A DNA stretch of 64,000 nt from an uncultured Desulfovibrio sp. (GCA_913063155.1 CAJXYU010000005.1:1-64000); one strand, 5' to 3'; numbered from the stretch's first letter, positions 36,980 to 46,183 are shown. The notes: generated from the sequence alone by a model not told the origin. Numbers and translations are program-made.

Positions 36980-38335
36980 TTATCCGGCAGGAAGTGATTT
37001 AATGACGTCTTCCATTCTGTTCAGGGCCTCGTCCAGAAGTTCCATGGGAATATTCAGTGCGGGTTCGAAACGGATGCATTTCGCGTTGGTCAGGGTTCCT
37101 GCGGTGATGACGCCGCGGGCGAAGAGGCCGGATGCGATGGAATAGCCGATCTCATCGTTGGTGAAGTGCATGCCAATGAGCAGCCCCTTGCCGGTGACCT
37201 TTTCGATGATGCCGGGATATTTCTCGGACAGTTCGTTGAGGCGTTTCTTGGCGTATTCCCCTTTTTGGGCGGCTTGGCCGGGCAGATCCTCTTCCTGCAT
37301 CACTGTGAGTGCTGCCAGGGCGGATGCGCAGGCGATGGGGTTGCCGCCGGTCGTGGTGGTGTGCATGAACGGGTTGGGTTCCATGACTTGCCAGATTTCC
37401 GGAGTGGCGAAGAATCCGGACATGGGAATCACGCCGCCGCCGAGAGCCTTGCCGAAGCACATGATGTCGGGCTGCACGTCCCAGTGATCCACGCCGAAGA
37501 TCGTGCCGGTGCGGCCGAAGCCGGTCTGGACTTCGTCGGCTATCAGAAGCACGCCGTAGTTATCGCAAATTTCGCGCAGGCGGGGCCAGAAATCGTCCGG
37601 GGGCACGATGGCGCCGGCTTCACCCTGGATGGGTTCGGCCACTACGCCTGCGATGTCGTCGCCCACGGATTGCGCGTACCGGAGCTCGCGTTCCACTGCG
37701 TCTGCGTCGCCGAAGGGGACATGGCGCACGCCCTCCAGAAGCGGTAGGAGCGGGGCGCGATAGTCGGTCTTGCCCATGAGGGAAAGAGACCCCAGTGTCT
37801 TGCCGTGGAAGCCCTTGAGCATGGAGATGAATCCCTTTTTTCCGGTGTGGAATTTGGCCAGTTTCATGGCTCCTTCCACGGCCTCGGTGCCGGAGTTGGC
37901 AAAAAAGCCGTACTGGATGTCGCCGGGGGTGAGCTTGGCGATGACGCGAGCGAGCTTGGCGCGCAAAGGGTCGAGCATTTCCTGCGAGTACTGCGGCGAT
38001 CGGTCGAGCTGTGCCTTGACGGCTTCCACTATTTTGGGATGGCGGATGCCATAGCTGTAAAGCCCGAACCCGCCGAGAATGTCGATGTACTCGCGGTCCA
38101 GGGCGTCCTTGAGGATGGAACCTTGCCCCGTCCACTCGGTGATGGCGTAGGACCCCGCTTCGGTGACGGATTTGCGGTATTCAAGGAATCCCTTGTTGAT
38201 ATGGTCGCGGAAATTTTCCACGGTTTCGGTGGCGATGGCCTGTCGGTTTTCCAAGGAAACCGACCCTGCGGGCTGGCTGATGATGTTCACGAAGTCTGCC
38301 GCTTCCCGGAATGCACCTTGTATGTCACGTGTCAT
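36980..38335 (-). CDS. patA: Putrescine aminotransferase
   Basis: 451 residues, class-III PLP aminotransferase of the YgjG/PatA type: long N-terminal extension (AADFVNII...), YIDILGGFGLYSYGIRHPKIVEAV, NSGTEAVEGAMKLAK, IADEVQTGFGRTG and PLP lysine in MCFGKALGGGVIPMSG. It transfers the amino group of putrescine to 2-oxoglutarate, giving 4-aminobutanal that cyclises to pyrroline. Its ATG overlaps the stop of the upstream amidohydrolase gene by 4 nt (ATGA). Confidence 0.9.
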   Translation of the reverse strand: MTRDIQGAFREAADFVNIISQPAGSVSLENRQAIATETVENFRDHINKGFLEYRKSVTEAGSYAITEWTGQGSILKDALDREYIDILGGFGLYSYGIRHPKIVEAVKAQLDRSPQYSQEMLDPLRAKLARVIAKLTPGDIQYGFFANSGTEAVEGAMKLAKFHTGKKGFISMLKGFHGKTLGSLSLMGKTDYRAPLLPLLEGVRHVPFGDADAVERELRYAQSVGDDIAGVVAEPIQGEAGAIVPPDDFWPRLREICDNYGVLLIADEVQTGFGRTGTIFGVDHWDVQPDIMCFGKALGGGVIPMSGFFATPEIWQVMEPNPFMHTTTTGGNPIACASALAALTVMQEEDLPGQAAQKGEYAKKRLNELSEKYPGIIEKVTGKGLLIGMHFTNDEIGYSIASGLFARGVITAGTLTNAKCIRFEPALNIPMELLDEALNRMEDVIKSLPAG

Positions 38336-39945
38336 GATATCGTCTCCAATGCTTGAATTTTTGATTTTGTTCGTTCCTTGTCGCAGGCATGTGGAGATGT
38401 GGGGCCGTCGCGGGCGTCGTCAACGGGCTTACCCTCGACGATGGTCTTGATGATCTTGATGTCGCGAATGGCTTCGGGAGCCACTTTGGTGGGGTCTTGG
38501 GCCAGCACCGCCAAGTCGGCATATTTACCTTCTTCTATGGAGCCACGCTCCGCCTCCTCGAAATTGCTGAATGCTGCATCCGCGGTGAACATGCGGATGG
38601 CTTCCAGTACGGAGATCCGTTCGTCCTCGTTCGGGTGAAGTACTGCGGCCTGAATGCCGGTCAGAGGAGAGTGGGGCGTCACCGGGCAGTCAGAGCCGCC
38701 GCACACGACGATACCTTTGTCCAGCATGGTCCGGTAAGGGTGCAGCCAGCGTAGCCGGTCGCCGCCGAATATTTTTTCGTAGTCGTCCATGTCTATCAGG
38801 TAGGGCAGGAATGCGGGCTGCATGGATGCGATGATGCCCGCTTTCGCCATGCGGTCGAGCTGACCTTCGGTGGGGATTTCGCAGTGTTCGATACGGTGGC
38901 GGTGGTCGGCGCGAGGATGGGCTGCGAGGGCTTTTTCCAGAGCGGAAAGAACCTGCTCGATGGCTGCGTCCGTTTCGCAATGGATGGCGACCTGAAGCCC
39001 TTCCTTGTGGGCGTCCATGATAAAGGCGTCCATTTCTTCCTGCGTGAAATTCAGGGTGCCGCAATTGTCCGGCTGGTTGCAGTACGGCTCGAACAGGGCG
39101 GCGGTGTATGCGTCGATTGCCCCGTCCGCGCAAATGCAGCCGCCTATGCGCGGCAGACCGAGTGATTTGGTTTCCTCAATATCCATGACCTGGTTCCAGA
39201 GCACGATGTGTTGCGGCAGTGCGTTTCGGTTTTCGGCGATCATCTTGGTATCGTCGGGGCCGTATTCCCCGCCTTCGAGGCAGTGGAGGGTGGTGATGCC
39301 TTCTTTCTGGGCGGCATGGCATGCGGCCTTGAAACTGGCGAGCTTCACGTCTTCCGGCGTAAATGCGGAGATCTTGGGGAAAACATGGGTAAGAGCGCCG
39401 GGGTCGCGCACCAGGCCGGTGGGAAGTCCGTCTTTTCCGAGGTCCAGACCCGGCAGGTCGGGCGGGAGGTTCAGGATGTCGAGGGCCTTGGAGTTCAGGG
39501 CGCAAAGATGCCATGAGCTGTGAACGAGCATTACAGGCAGGTCCGTGCAAATCGCGTCAATCTCTTCCTTGAGTGGCATGGAGGGGACCTTCAGGCTCAA
39601 CTCATTGAACGTGTAACCGAGAACCCACTCTTCGTCTTTTTTGCCTGCAGCGGCTTTTCCGAGACGTTGGTACACTTCGGCTATGGATGTGGCGGCCAGG
39701 AAGTCCACTCCGTTGAGCACCTGGCCGGTCAGCCCTAAGTGTTGGTGTGTGTCCATGAACCCCGGCAGTACTGTGGCGCCTTTCAGATCGAGTACCGACC
39801 AGCCCGCATCGATAAGGGGGGCAACTGCGGTTTTGTCTCCTACTGTGACGATTCGACCATTTTCCACGGCCAGGGCCGTGAACCGGGTGTCCGCCTTGTC
39901 CATGGCAATTCCATTGGCGTGTATAATGACGTATTTTTCGCTCAT
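38332..39945 (-). CDS. YtcJ-like amidohydrolase, substrate unknown
   Basis: 537 residues of the amidohydrolase superfamily (family 3): HxH metal motif in PGFMDTHQHLGL near residues 62-73, internal CLEGGEYG, HCETDAAIEQ, HRIEHCEIP and late GGSDCPV. It hydrolyses C-N bonds, probably in the cytoplasm as no signal peptide is seen. Its position between the importer genes and the putrescine aminotransferase suggests release of a diamine or amino acid from an imported conjugate. That is inference only; the substrate is not identifiable from sequence. Confidence 0.8.
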   Translation of the reverse strand: MSEKYVIIHANGIAMDKADTRFTALAVENGRIVTVGDKTAVAPLIDAGWSVLDLKGATVLPGFMDTHQHLGLTGQVLNGVDFLAATSIAEVYQRLGKAAAGKKDEEWVLGYTFNELSLKVPSMPLKEEIDAICTDLPVMLVHSSWHLCALNSKALDILNLPPDLPGLDLGKDGLPTGLVRDPGALTHVFPKISAFTPEDVKLASFKAACHAAQKEGITTLHCLEGGEYGPDDTKMIAENRNALPQHIVLWNQVMDIEETKSLGLPRIGGCICADGAIDAYTAALFEPYCNQPDNCGTLNFTQEEMDAFIMDAHKEGLQVAIHCETDAAIEQVLSALEKALAAHPRADHRHRIEHCEIPTEGQLDRMAKAGIIASMQPAFLPYLIDMDDYEKIFGGDRLRWLHPYRTMLDKGIVVCGGSDCPVTPHSPLTGIQAAVLHPNEDERISVLEAIRMFTADAAFSNFEEAERGSIEEGKYADLAVLAQDPTKVAPEAIRDIKIIKTIVEGKPVDDARDGPTSPHACDKERTKSKIQALETIS

Positions 39946-39993
39946 GGTTTCATTGTGACCGGGGCATGAAGCCCCGGCCTGTTTTTCGTTGTT

Positions 39994-41034
39994 CTATCGG
40001 GTTTTCACCATGGTCCAGATCTGATCGTACATTTTGTTGTCATTGCCCAGGTCCTCGATGAACTGGAGCGACGGCATGTACGCATCGTCCGGATAGATGG
40101 CCGGGTTTTTGAAGTCCTCGGGAGTGATGTACGGGTAGGCCGCTTTGTTCGGCGTGGCGTACTGGGTCCAGTTGGACAGTTTAGCGCCGATTTTGGGTTC
40201 CAAAACCCAGTTGATGAAGGCGTGTGCCAACTCCGGATGGGGAGCTCCGACCGGGATGGCCATGTTGTCCACCCAGGCGATGGTGCCGCCCTTGGGGTTT
40301 ACGAAGGCGCAGGTGTCGGGATTGTCTGCCACGGCGCGGAGTGCGTCTCCGTTGTAGACGACGGCGGCTACGGCTGTGCCTGCAACGACCTTGGAACGGC
40401 CGCCGGTGCCCACATCGAAGCCGGCGAAGTATTTATCGTGTTTGGCTTCAAGCATCTTGTCCATGAGGGCTTTGAGGTTCCCCTTGTCGGTGGTGTTGGC
40501 GTCCATGCCCATGGCGCATTGGGCCACACCAAGCATTTCGCGTACAGAGTCAACGAAGATGAAGGGCCCCTCACGCTTTGCGGCGTTGAACATGATCGAC
40601 CAGGATCCGTCGAAATCTTTAAGCTTGTCCTTGCGGTACATCAGGCCCAAGGTTCCCCACTGATAGGCTACGCTGTACTTGTTGCCCTTGTCCCAAGTCG
40701 GGTCGATGAAGGTGTCCTGAAGGTTTTTCAGGTTGGGGATTTGGGAGTGATCCAATTTTTTCAGGAGGTTGAGTTTGATCATGGCCGGCATGATGTAGTC
40801 GGACGGAACCACTACATCATATTGGTTCTTGCCGCCGGCCTGGAGCTTGGCGATCAACTCTTCCATGGATTCGTAATATTCGGGGCGTACCTTGATGCCC
40901 GTATCCTTTTCAAAGGTGGCCAGAAAGTCCTCCGGCATGTATTCCGACCAGATGAGCAGACGCATTTCATCGGCCGCAAAGGCCGTAGGGGCCAGCAGCA
41001 GGACCATAAAGACGGCCAAGATCAATTTACGCAT
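39994..41034 (-). CDS. potD: Spermidine/putrescine-binding protein
   Basis: 346 residues with a signal peptide cleaved near AFA-AD (residue 20). The PotD/PotF fold is shown by LIWSEYMPEDFLATFEKDTGIKV, YDVVVPSDYIM, WGTLGLMYRKDKL, VDNMAIP and the final WTQYATPNKAAYPYITPEDFKNPAIYP. It captures polyamines in the periplasm for PotABC. The gene starts 8 nt inside the end of potC. In this operon agmatine or putrescine is the likely ligand. Confidence 0.93.
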   Translation of the reverse strand: MRKLILAVFMVLLLAPTAFAADEMRLLIWSEYMPEDFLATFEKDTGIKVRPEYYESMEELIAKLQAGGKNQYDVVVPSDYIMPAMIKLNLLKKLDHSQIPNLKNLQDTFIDPTWDKGNKYSVAYQWGTLGLMYRKDKLKDFDGSWSIMFNAAKREGPFIFVDSVREMLGVAQCAMGMDANTTDKGNLKALMDKMLEAKHDKYFAGFDVGTGGRSKVVAGTAVAAVVYNGDALRAVADNPDTCAFVNPKGGTIAWVDNMAIPVGAPHPELAHAFINWVLEPKIGAKLSNWTQYATPNKAAYPYITPEDFKNPAIYPDDAYMPSLQFIEDLGNDNKMYDQIWTMVKTR

Positions 41035-41848
41035 GTGAACTCTCCTTCTCCTTGGATTTGTTTGACATTTTTTCCGAAGCGACGACCAGGCAAATCGTCA
41101 GCAAAAGACCGACAGTGGACAATGCATGTATTTTCGGCGTGATGCCGCGATGCACTTCCGCAAAGATGTACAGGGGCAGGGTGACCGAGGTCGGCCCTGC
41201 CGTGAAAAAGCTGATGATGAAGTCGTCCAGCGACAAGGTGAACGCGAGCATGGCTCCGGACACGATGCCCGGAGTGAGCATGGGCAGAATGACTTTTCGC
41301 AGGGTGTACCCGTTACTGGCGTAAAGGTCCCTGGACGCCTCCTCTATTTCGTTGTTGAAGGACGCGAGTCGCGAGCGCACCACAAGGGCTACGAAGGCCA
41401 CCTGGAAGGTGACGTGACCGATGATCATGTTGACCATACCGGGCTCGAAGATGGAGGAAAAATAGCGCAGGGTGGCGAAGGCGATGACCAGCGCTCCGGC
41501 GAAGACGATCTCTGGAGTGATGACCGGCATGTAGAGGTTGAACTCGAAAAAGGAGGCGGTCTTTTTACCCCAGGGGAACCGGCTCATGCCGATGGCCAGC
41601 GCTGTGCCGACGACGGTGGCTATGGCTGTGGACACGCCGGCCAGGAACAGGGTGTTCCAGCACGCTTCGAGAATCTGTTCGTTATGGAACAAGGCCGCAT
41701 ACCATTTCCAGGTGAATCCTTCCCACGTGAGGCCGAAGCGGGAGTTGTTCACCGAGAAAGACGCCACGGCAATCAACGGAACATAGAGAAAGGCGATGGT
41801 GCCGAGGGCACAGAGGGGCATGAGTACTGGCTTGTCGAATTTTTTCAT
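41027..41848 (-). CDS. potC: Spermidine/putrescine ABC permease PotC
   Basis: 273 residues from ATG 41848, the PotC length; the frame extends upstream without a plausible start. About six membrane spans and the ABC permease EAA-type loop EIEEASRDLYASNGYTLRKVILPMLTPG. Starts 2 nt after potB ends and overlaps potD by 8 nt. Confidence 0.93.
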   Translation of the reverse strand: MKKFDKPVLMPLCALGTIAFLYVPLIAVASFSVNNSRFGLTWEGFTWKWYAALFHNEQILEACWNTLFLAGVSTAIATVVGTALAIGMSRFPWGKKTASFFEFNLYMPVITPEIVFAGALVIAFATLRYFSSIFEPGMVNMIIGHVTFQVAFVALVVRSRLASFNNEIEEASRDLYASNGYTLRKVILPMLTPGIVSGAMLAFTLSLDDFIISFFTAGPTSVTLPLYIFAEVHRGITPKIHALSTVGLLLTICLVVASEKMSNKSKEKESSHA

Positions 41849-41850
41849 GG

Positions 41851-42759
41851 CTAAACCACCTCCATATCTTCGCCTTTGCGACGGAAAACGAACAATCCGA
41901 TGAGGGTCAGAGCCATCAGGGCCAGTGATACTGCCGCGCCAAAGGGCCAATCGCGGCTTTTGCCGAATTGTTGCTGGATGAGGTTGCCCACGAGCATGTA
42001 TTTGGCTCCGCCCAGGAGGTCCGGGACAAGGAACATGCCCATGGCCGGAACGAACGTGAGGATGGCGCCCACGGACAGGCCGGGCAGGGTCTGAGGCAGT
42101 ATCGCCTGCAGGAAGATTCGTTTTTTACTGGAGTAAAGGTCGTACGCCGCTTCCACCAAGGTCCAGTCCAGTTTCTCCACACTGGAATAGAGCGGCAGCA
42201 CCACGAAGGGCAGAAAGGCTGAGATCATGCCCATGTAAACGGCAAAGGACGACGGGTAGAGTGGACTGCCCTGTGGTATGATGTTGAGCCGAGCCGCGAA
42301 CTGGGCGATGGGCAGATCAGGGGAGAGGACAAGCTGCCAGGCGTAGGTACGGATGACCAGGTTGGTCCAAAAGGGAATGATCACCAGGATGAGCCAGAGG
42401 TATCTTTTTTTCTTGGGTTGCCGGGCGATGAAGAATGCCAGTGGGAAGGCCAGCGCGATGCAAGCCGTCGTCGTCACGGCGGCGACGACCAGGGAACGCA
42501 GGAGAATCCAGAGGTAGTCCGGGCTCCATCCGAAAAGGCCGTATCCCATCAGCCGTTCATAGTTTTCCCATGTGAATATCCACTGGATTTCACCGTAGCT
42601 GCCGCGCGTGGCGAATGATACGGCGATGAGTGCCAGGGCCGGAATGGTCAGAAGCATGAGTATCCAGAACAGTCCCGGTGAGATGTGCAGTAGTCCCCTG
42701 CGGCGTAGGGAAGACCGTGTCGTCAGTTCGCCGAACCAGATGCGTGTGTTATCAGTCAT
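41851..42759 (-). CDS. potB: Spermidine/putrescine ABC permease PotB
   Basis: 302 residues from ATG 42759, overlapping the potA stop by 8 nt (translational coupling). Six hydrophobic spans and the coupling loop DWTLVEAAYDLYSSKKRIFLQAILP, followed by PGLSVGAILTFVPAMG, typical of PotB. Pairs with PotC as the inner-membrane channel. Confidence 0.93.
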   Translation of the reverse strand: MTDNTRIWFGELTTRSSLRRRGLLHISPGLFWILMLLTIPALALIAVSFATRGSYGEIQWIFTWENYERLMGYGLFGWSPDYLWILLRSLVVAAVTTTACIALAFPLAFFIARQPKKKRYLWLILVIIPFWTNLVIRTYAWQLVLSPDLPIAQFAARLNIIPQGSPLYPSSFAVYMGMISAFLPFVVLPLYSSVEKLDWTLVEAAYDLYSSKKRIFLQAILPQTLPGLSVGAILTFVPAMGMFLVPDLLGGAKYMLVGNLIQQQFGKSRDWPFGAAVSLALMALTLIGLFVFRRKGEDMEVV

Positions 42760-43774
42760 GGATGGCCACCAGTGCGTCTTCGAGCAGTTCCACCCACACG
42801 GAGTCCCCCGTTTCAATCTTGTTGTGCGGGGCGCAGCGCACGCGTAGATTGCCGGTTTCCAAGGTGACGTCCAGGAAGGTCCCGCGGTAATACACCTCGC
42901 TAACCTTGGTCTGGACGCCGTTCTTTGCGGGCTTGTCGTTACGCAGCAGAATTCCTTCGGGGCGGATGACCAGTGCGCCGTCTTTCCAGTCCGGCAGTTC
43001 GGGCAGAATCATGTCGCCCACGGAGGTGGTCATGACGTCACCGTCCCTCCTTGCATCGATGATGTTGGCCGTTCCGATGAATTCAGCCACGAAGCGACAA
43101 TTGGGACGATCATATATTTCGCGTGGAGAACCGATTTGAAGAACTTTTCCGTTTTTCATGATCGCGATTTTGTCTGAAACGGTCAGGGCCTCATCCTGAT
43201 CGTGAGTGACGAGAACGAAGGTTTTTTTGATTTTTTTCTGAAGTTTGCGGAGCTGAATCTGAAGGTTGGTACGCAGCTTGGCGTCCAGGGCGGACATGGG
43301 TTCGTCAAGCAGCAGTACCTCGGGTTCGCAGACCAGGGCTCGGGCCATGGCCACCCGCTGGCGCTGGCCGCCGGAAAGTTGGTTTGGGAAGCGGTCTCCG
43401 AATTCGCTTAACTCCATCATCTCAAGTCCTGCTTCGACTTTCTTCCGGACTTCGGTTTCGGGGATTTTGCGGGAGCGGAGTCCATACGCCACGTTGTCCG
43501 CGTTGGTCATATGCGGGAATAGGGCATAGCTCTGGAAAACCGTGTTTACCGGCCGTTGGTTGGCGGGGATGTTCGAGACGGGCGTTCCATTTAGGTAGAT
43601 CGTGCCTTTGTCCGCTTTTTCCAAGCCGGCAATGATCCGCAACAACGTGGTTTTTCCGCAGCCGGACGGGCCGAGGAGGGTGAATAATTCTCCGGTTTCG
43701 ACACGAATGTCGACATCCTGCAATGCCTGGACATCACCGTAATTTTTGCTGATTGCGTATGCTTCAAGCGTCAT
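42752..43774 (-). CDS. potA: Spermidine/putrescine ABC ATPase PotA
   Basis: 340 residues. Walker A GPSGCGKTT at 35-43, signature LSGGQRQRVAMARAL, Walker B VLLLDEPMSALD, and a C-terminal TOBE domain (VIRPEGILL, VRCAPHNKIETGD). It is the first gene of the nine-gene polyamine operon and is divergent from the Lrp/AsnC gene across a 608-bp gap. Confidence 0.94.
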   Translation of the reverse strand: MTLEAYAISKNYGDVQALQDVDIRVETGELFTLLGPSGCGKTTLLRIIAGLEKADKGTIYLNGTPVSNIPANQRPVNTVFQSYALFPHMTNADNVAYGLRSRKIPETEVRKKVEAGLEMMELSEFGDRFPNQLSGGQRQRVAMARALVCEPEVLLLDEPMSALDAKLRTNLQIQLRKLQKKIKKTFVLVTHDQDEALTVSDKIAIMKNGKVLQIGSPREIYDRPNCRFVAEFIGTANIIDARRDGDVMTTSVGDMILPELPDWKDGALVIRPEGILLRNDKPAKNGVQTKVSEVYYRGTFLDVTLETGNLRVRCAPHNKIETGDSVWVELLEDALVAIHD

Positions 43775-44171
43775 TTGTTTCTCTCTTCTTAAGTCGGCCC
43801 CGGAATCTGGAGCGCGCTGTTTTCGTACCCATCTTGGAGGCTTGGTTGTCGGATGGAAAGATGGGGCATTCCCTTGGGAGGAAAGCTTGGTCGGTGGCAG
43901 GAGTCTCAGCCTGTATGAATGGCTGAAGAGAGTTTTGGCAAGAGGTGATTCGGGTTGATCTGAAAAGTCGTGGGGCGTTTGGCTTAATGGTTTTGGGCAT
44001 GCGCCAGGAGTTCTCGCCCAGAGGGGCGCCGGTGATGAAGGATGAGCCTCTTACCAGTGGCGGAGTGTGGTTCATTTGAGCCTCCCTATGCGGTGCTGGG
44101 AAAAGGGTGTGGCTGAAATTCTTGTATTGTCCGGGGTTGGTTGCTCATGACGAACATGTTTAAGATGTTTT

Positions 44172-44254
44172 GGTTCGAATGTCAAACCGTAAGGTTCGAA
44201 TAGCGAATCAATATCGTCGCAGTAATCGATTGTCGAACTTGATTTGGTCGATTA
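44172..44254. promoter_or_regulatory. Repeated TTCGAA / TCGAA elements upstream of potA and the Lrp-type gene
   Basis: GGTTCGAAT occurs at 44172-44180 and again at 44193-44201, exactly 21 bp (two helical turns) apart. TAGCGAATC, TCGATTGTCGAA and GGTCGATTAG follow in AT-rich sequence. Such phased sites suit an Lrp/AsnC octamer, whose gene starts at 44383. The rest of the 608-bp gap (43775-44382) shows no supported gene. Confidence 0.4.
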
Positions 44255-44382
44255 GCTGTGTTAGCTCCGGTTTAGAACGATATTCGTTATAGATAAGCCG
44301 AGATTTAAATGCAGCCGGAATTGTCGTAATTTCCAGCTGCAATATCCTTGAATGAAACAATGAAAATTAATTTCGAGGCAAT

Positions 44383-44835
44383 ATGAGCAATTTACCGCTT
44401 GATGACGTGGATAACGAAATAATTGAGTTGTTGAAAGGAAATGGCCGTATGCCCAATACGGAGATTGCCGACGCGCTCAATATGTCAGAAACCGCAATTC
44501 GGAAACGCCTGAAGCGGTTGCTTAAAGACGAGATAATTGAAGTTGTCGCCGTGGTTAACTTGCGTAAGTTGGGATACGAAATAGAAGGCAACATCAAGAT
44601 CAAAACCGATCATAAGAAAAATCAGCAGGTCAAGGAGAGTCTTCTGAGATTGAAGCGGGTTTGGTATATTGCCTATGTTACTGGCGCAGCCGATTTTGAC
44701 GTGGAGTTCAATGCCAAATCTCAAAGTGATCTTCATGAGCTCATTGAAGCCGTCAATCAGATAGACGGGGTCCGTAGCACCGAGATTTCAATCCGGTTGC
44801 AGATGGTGAAAAACAGCTACGATTGGGAAAAGTGA
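44383..44835 (+). CDS. Lrp/AsnC-family transcriptional regulator
   Basis: 150 residues. N-terminal helix-turn-helix at about 7-52 (LDDVDNEIIELLKGNGRMPNTEIADALNMSETAIRKRLKRL) and C-terminal RAM ligand domain (IKTDHKKNQQVKESL, VTGAADFDVEF, VNQIDGVRSTEISI). Divergent from the polyamine operon, which it probably controls in response to an amino acid or polyamine. A 14-bp bidirectional terminator follows at 44950. Confidence 0.88.
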   Translation: MSNLPLDDVDNEIIELLKGNGRMPNTEIADALNMSETAIRKRLKRLLKDEIIEVVAVVNLRKLGYEIEGNIKIKTDHKKNQQVKESLLRLKRVWYIAYVTGAADFDVEFNAKSQSDLHELIEAVNQIDGVRSTEISIRLQMVKNSYDWEK

Positions 44836-44949
44836 CTTCAATGCCCAGCGGGCGATTTAAAGGAGGGAGTGGCGGGGGCGTCTTTCGATTGTTGCTACGG
44901 AGTGTATTCAACTGTCTGGCCGCGGTCTTTTGTTTCTCTTGAATACAGC

Positions 44950-44981
44950 AAAAGGGTACGAGTTCATACTCGTACCCTTTT
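44950..44981. terminator. Bidirectional terminator
   Basis: AAAAGGGTACGAGT and ACTCGTACCCTTTT form a perfect 14-bp stem with a TCAT loop, A-rich on one side and T-rich on the other. It serves both the Lrp-type gene (plus) and mucR (minus), which converge here. Confidence 0.9.
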
Positions 44982-45004
44982 GAAATGTTTTTTCTGTAGT
45001 CGGC

Positions 45005-45400
45005 TTATTTTTTCTTTTTGCCGCGTTTTGTCCACAATTGCATTTCTTTCATCTTTTTGCGTCGCTCACGCTGCAGGGATTTGCAGACCAGGGGGCAGTT
45101 CTTCTTGTAACCGAACTTCTCGCGGTACTCTGCAGGAGTCAGGTCATGGCTGGCAAGGTGTTTCTTGGTCAGGATCTTGAAAGATTTGCCACAAACGCAA
45201 CAGATGATGCTTTTTTCCCTGATGGCTTTTTGGGGCTCGCAGGCGATCTGTTCTTCCGCTTCCACAACGCCGCCGTCCGCGATGGTCTGAATCCCGGTGG
45301 CAAGCTTTTGGACCATGGAAGTGATTTCTTCTTCAGTCATGGTTCGGACGCTGGCCTGCGCTTTGACGATTTCCAATGCTTGTTTCAAGTACTCTTCCAT
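45005..45400 (-). CDS. MucR/Ros-family zinc-finger regulator
   Basis: 131 residues from ATG 45400 with AAGGAG upstream. The C2H2 finger is at Cys67 or Cys68, Cys70, His81 and His85, followed by the family signature HDLTPAEYREKFGYK. The tail is strongly basic (RERRKKMKEM ... KRGKKKK). MucR proteins bind AT-rich DNA and often regulate themselves and envelope or motility genes. An inverted repeat lies upstream. Targets are unknown. Confidence 0.85.
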   Translation of the reverse strand: MEEYLKQALEIVKAQASVRTMTEEEITSMVQKLATGIQTIADGGVVEAEEQIACEPQKAIREKSIICCVCGKSFKILTKKHLASHDLTPAEYREKFGYKKNCPLVCKSLQRERRKKMKEMQLWTKRGKKKK

Positions 45401-45445
45401 TGAAGGCTCCTTGGTAAATATACGTAAAAAATGATCAGCAAGGGT

Positions 45446-45465
45446 TACTGAATATTGCTTCAGTA
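45446..45465. promoter_or_regulatory. Inverted repeat upstream of mucR
   Basis: TACTGAA (45446-45452) and TTCAGTA (45459-45465) are exact 7-bp arms with a 6-bp spacer, about 50 bp before the mucR start. Possible autoregulatory operator. The rest of the 320-bp gap (45401-45720) is AT-rich and shows no gene. Confidence 0.4.
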
Positions 45466-45720
45466 GATCGAATAACAGAACTGCACGGTCTGGTCCAGAT
45501 AAAAAAAAGAATACTGTGTGCGTCAAGTTAAATTATAATCCTTCGCTCTGCTTGTAGTTTGGTTATGTGGTTTTGTCAGAGTTATTGCGATACAAAAAAA
45601 GCTGTTTTGCATGTCGATGGAATGATGTTGCTTGCTTGGCTTCGGGTTTGATTTCTTTCCCCCGGTGAAGTAGTTTGCACTTCTGTTCGGATGTTACGTT
45701 TATTTTTTATGGAGTGCGTA

Positions 45721-46158
45721 ATGAATGCTGAGAAAAATAATGTGCATGTTCTCAACCCTGTAAAAGCTACCGAAGAGTCCTCCTTCGGTGCGAGTCCCGC
45801 CGAAGAATCCGCGCGCAGGAATACAGGGAAGGACATGAGTAAAGTCGCTGTCGTTGTTTCCCTTCTGTCTGTTGTTCTGCTGGCTGTTTTTTTCTTCGGC
45901 ATCAACAGGAATCTTGCAGGAGTCACCGAAGAGTTGAATTCTCTGCGGGGACTGCGTCAGGATGTGAAGGTGTTGGACGAGAAGGTATTCAAACTCGAAG
46001 CCGTTCCCGAACATATCAAATATAATATGATTGCTGAAATGGAAACGCAGGCGGTGCTGTTGGCCCGAGTGATTGACGACCCCGCTCAGGTAGAACGGCT
46101 GCAGAGGGTTCGCGCCGAGCTTATAGAGCTCAGAGAGGAGCTTCTCAAAAGCAAATGA
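45721..46158 (+). CDS. Single-span membrane protein of unknown function
   Basis: 145 residues from ATG 45721, with GGAG 6 nt upstream. A hydrophilic N-terminal 38 residues is followed by one transmembrane helix (about 42-62, VAVVVSLLSVVLLAVFFFGI) and a charged, coiled-coil-like C-terminal half (about 68-145). Likely type II orientation with the coiled coil outside. I do not recognise the family. A terminator follows. Confidence 0.7.
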   Translation: MNAEKNNVHVLNPVKATEESSFGASPAEESARRNTGKDMSKVAVVVSLLSVVLLAVFFFGINRNLAGVTEELNSLRGLRQDVKVLDEKVFKLEAVPEHIKYNMIAEMETQAVLLARVIDDPAQVERLQRVRAELIELREELLKSK

Positions 46159-46183
46159 AAAAAAGCCTGGCTGTGAGGCATGA

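Noticed and set aside
43764-44075. A 103-codon minus-strand frame just upstream of potA
   Set aside because: No Shine-Dalgarno, unusual composition, no recognisable domain, and it lies in the probable regulatory gap; judged chance.
44869-45180. A 103-codon plus-strand frame near the Lrp gene end
   Set aside because: It crosses the bidirectional terminator and the 3' part of mucR on the opposite strand; judged chance.
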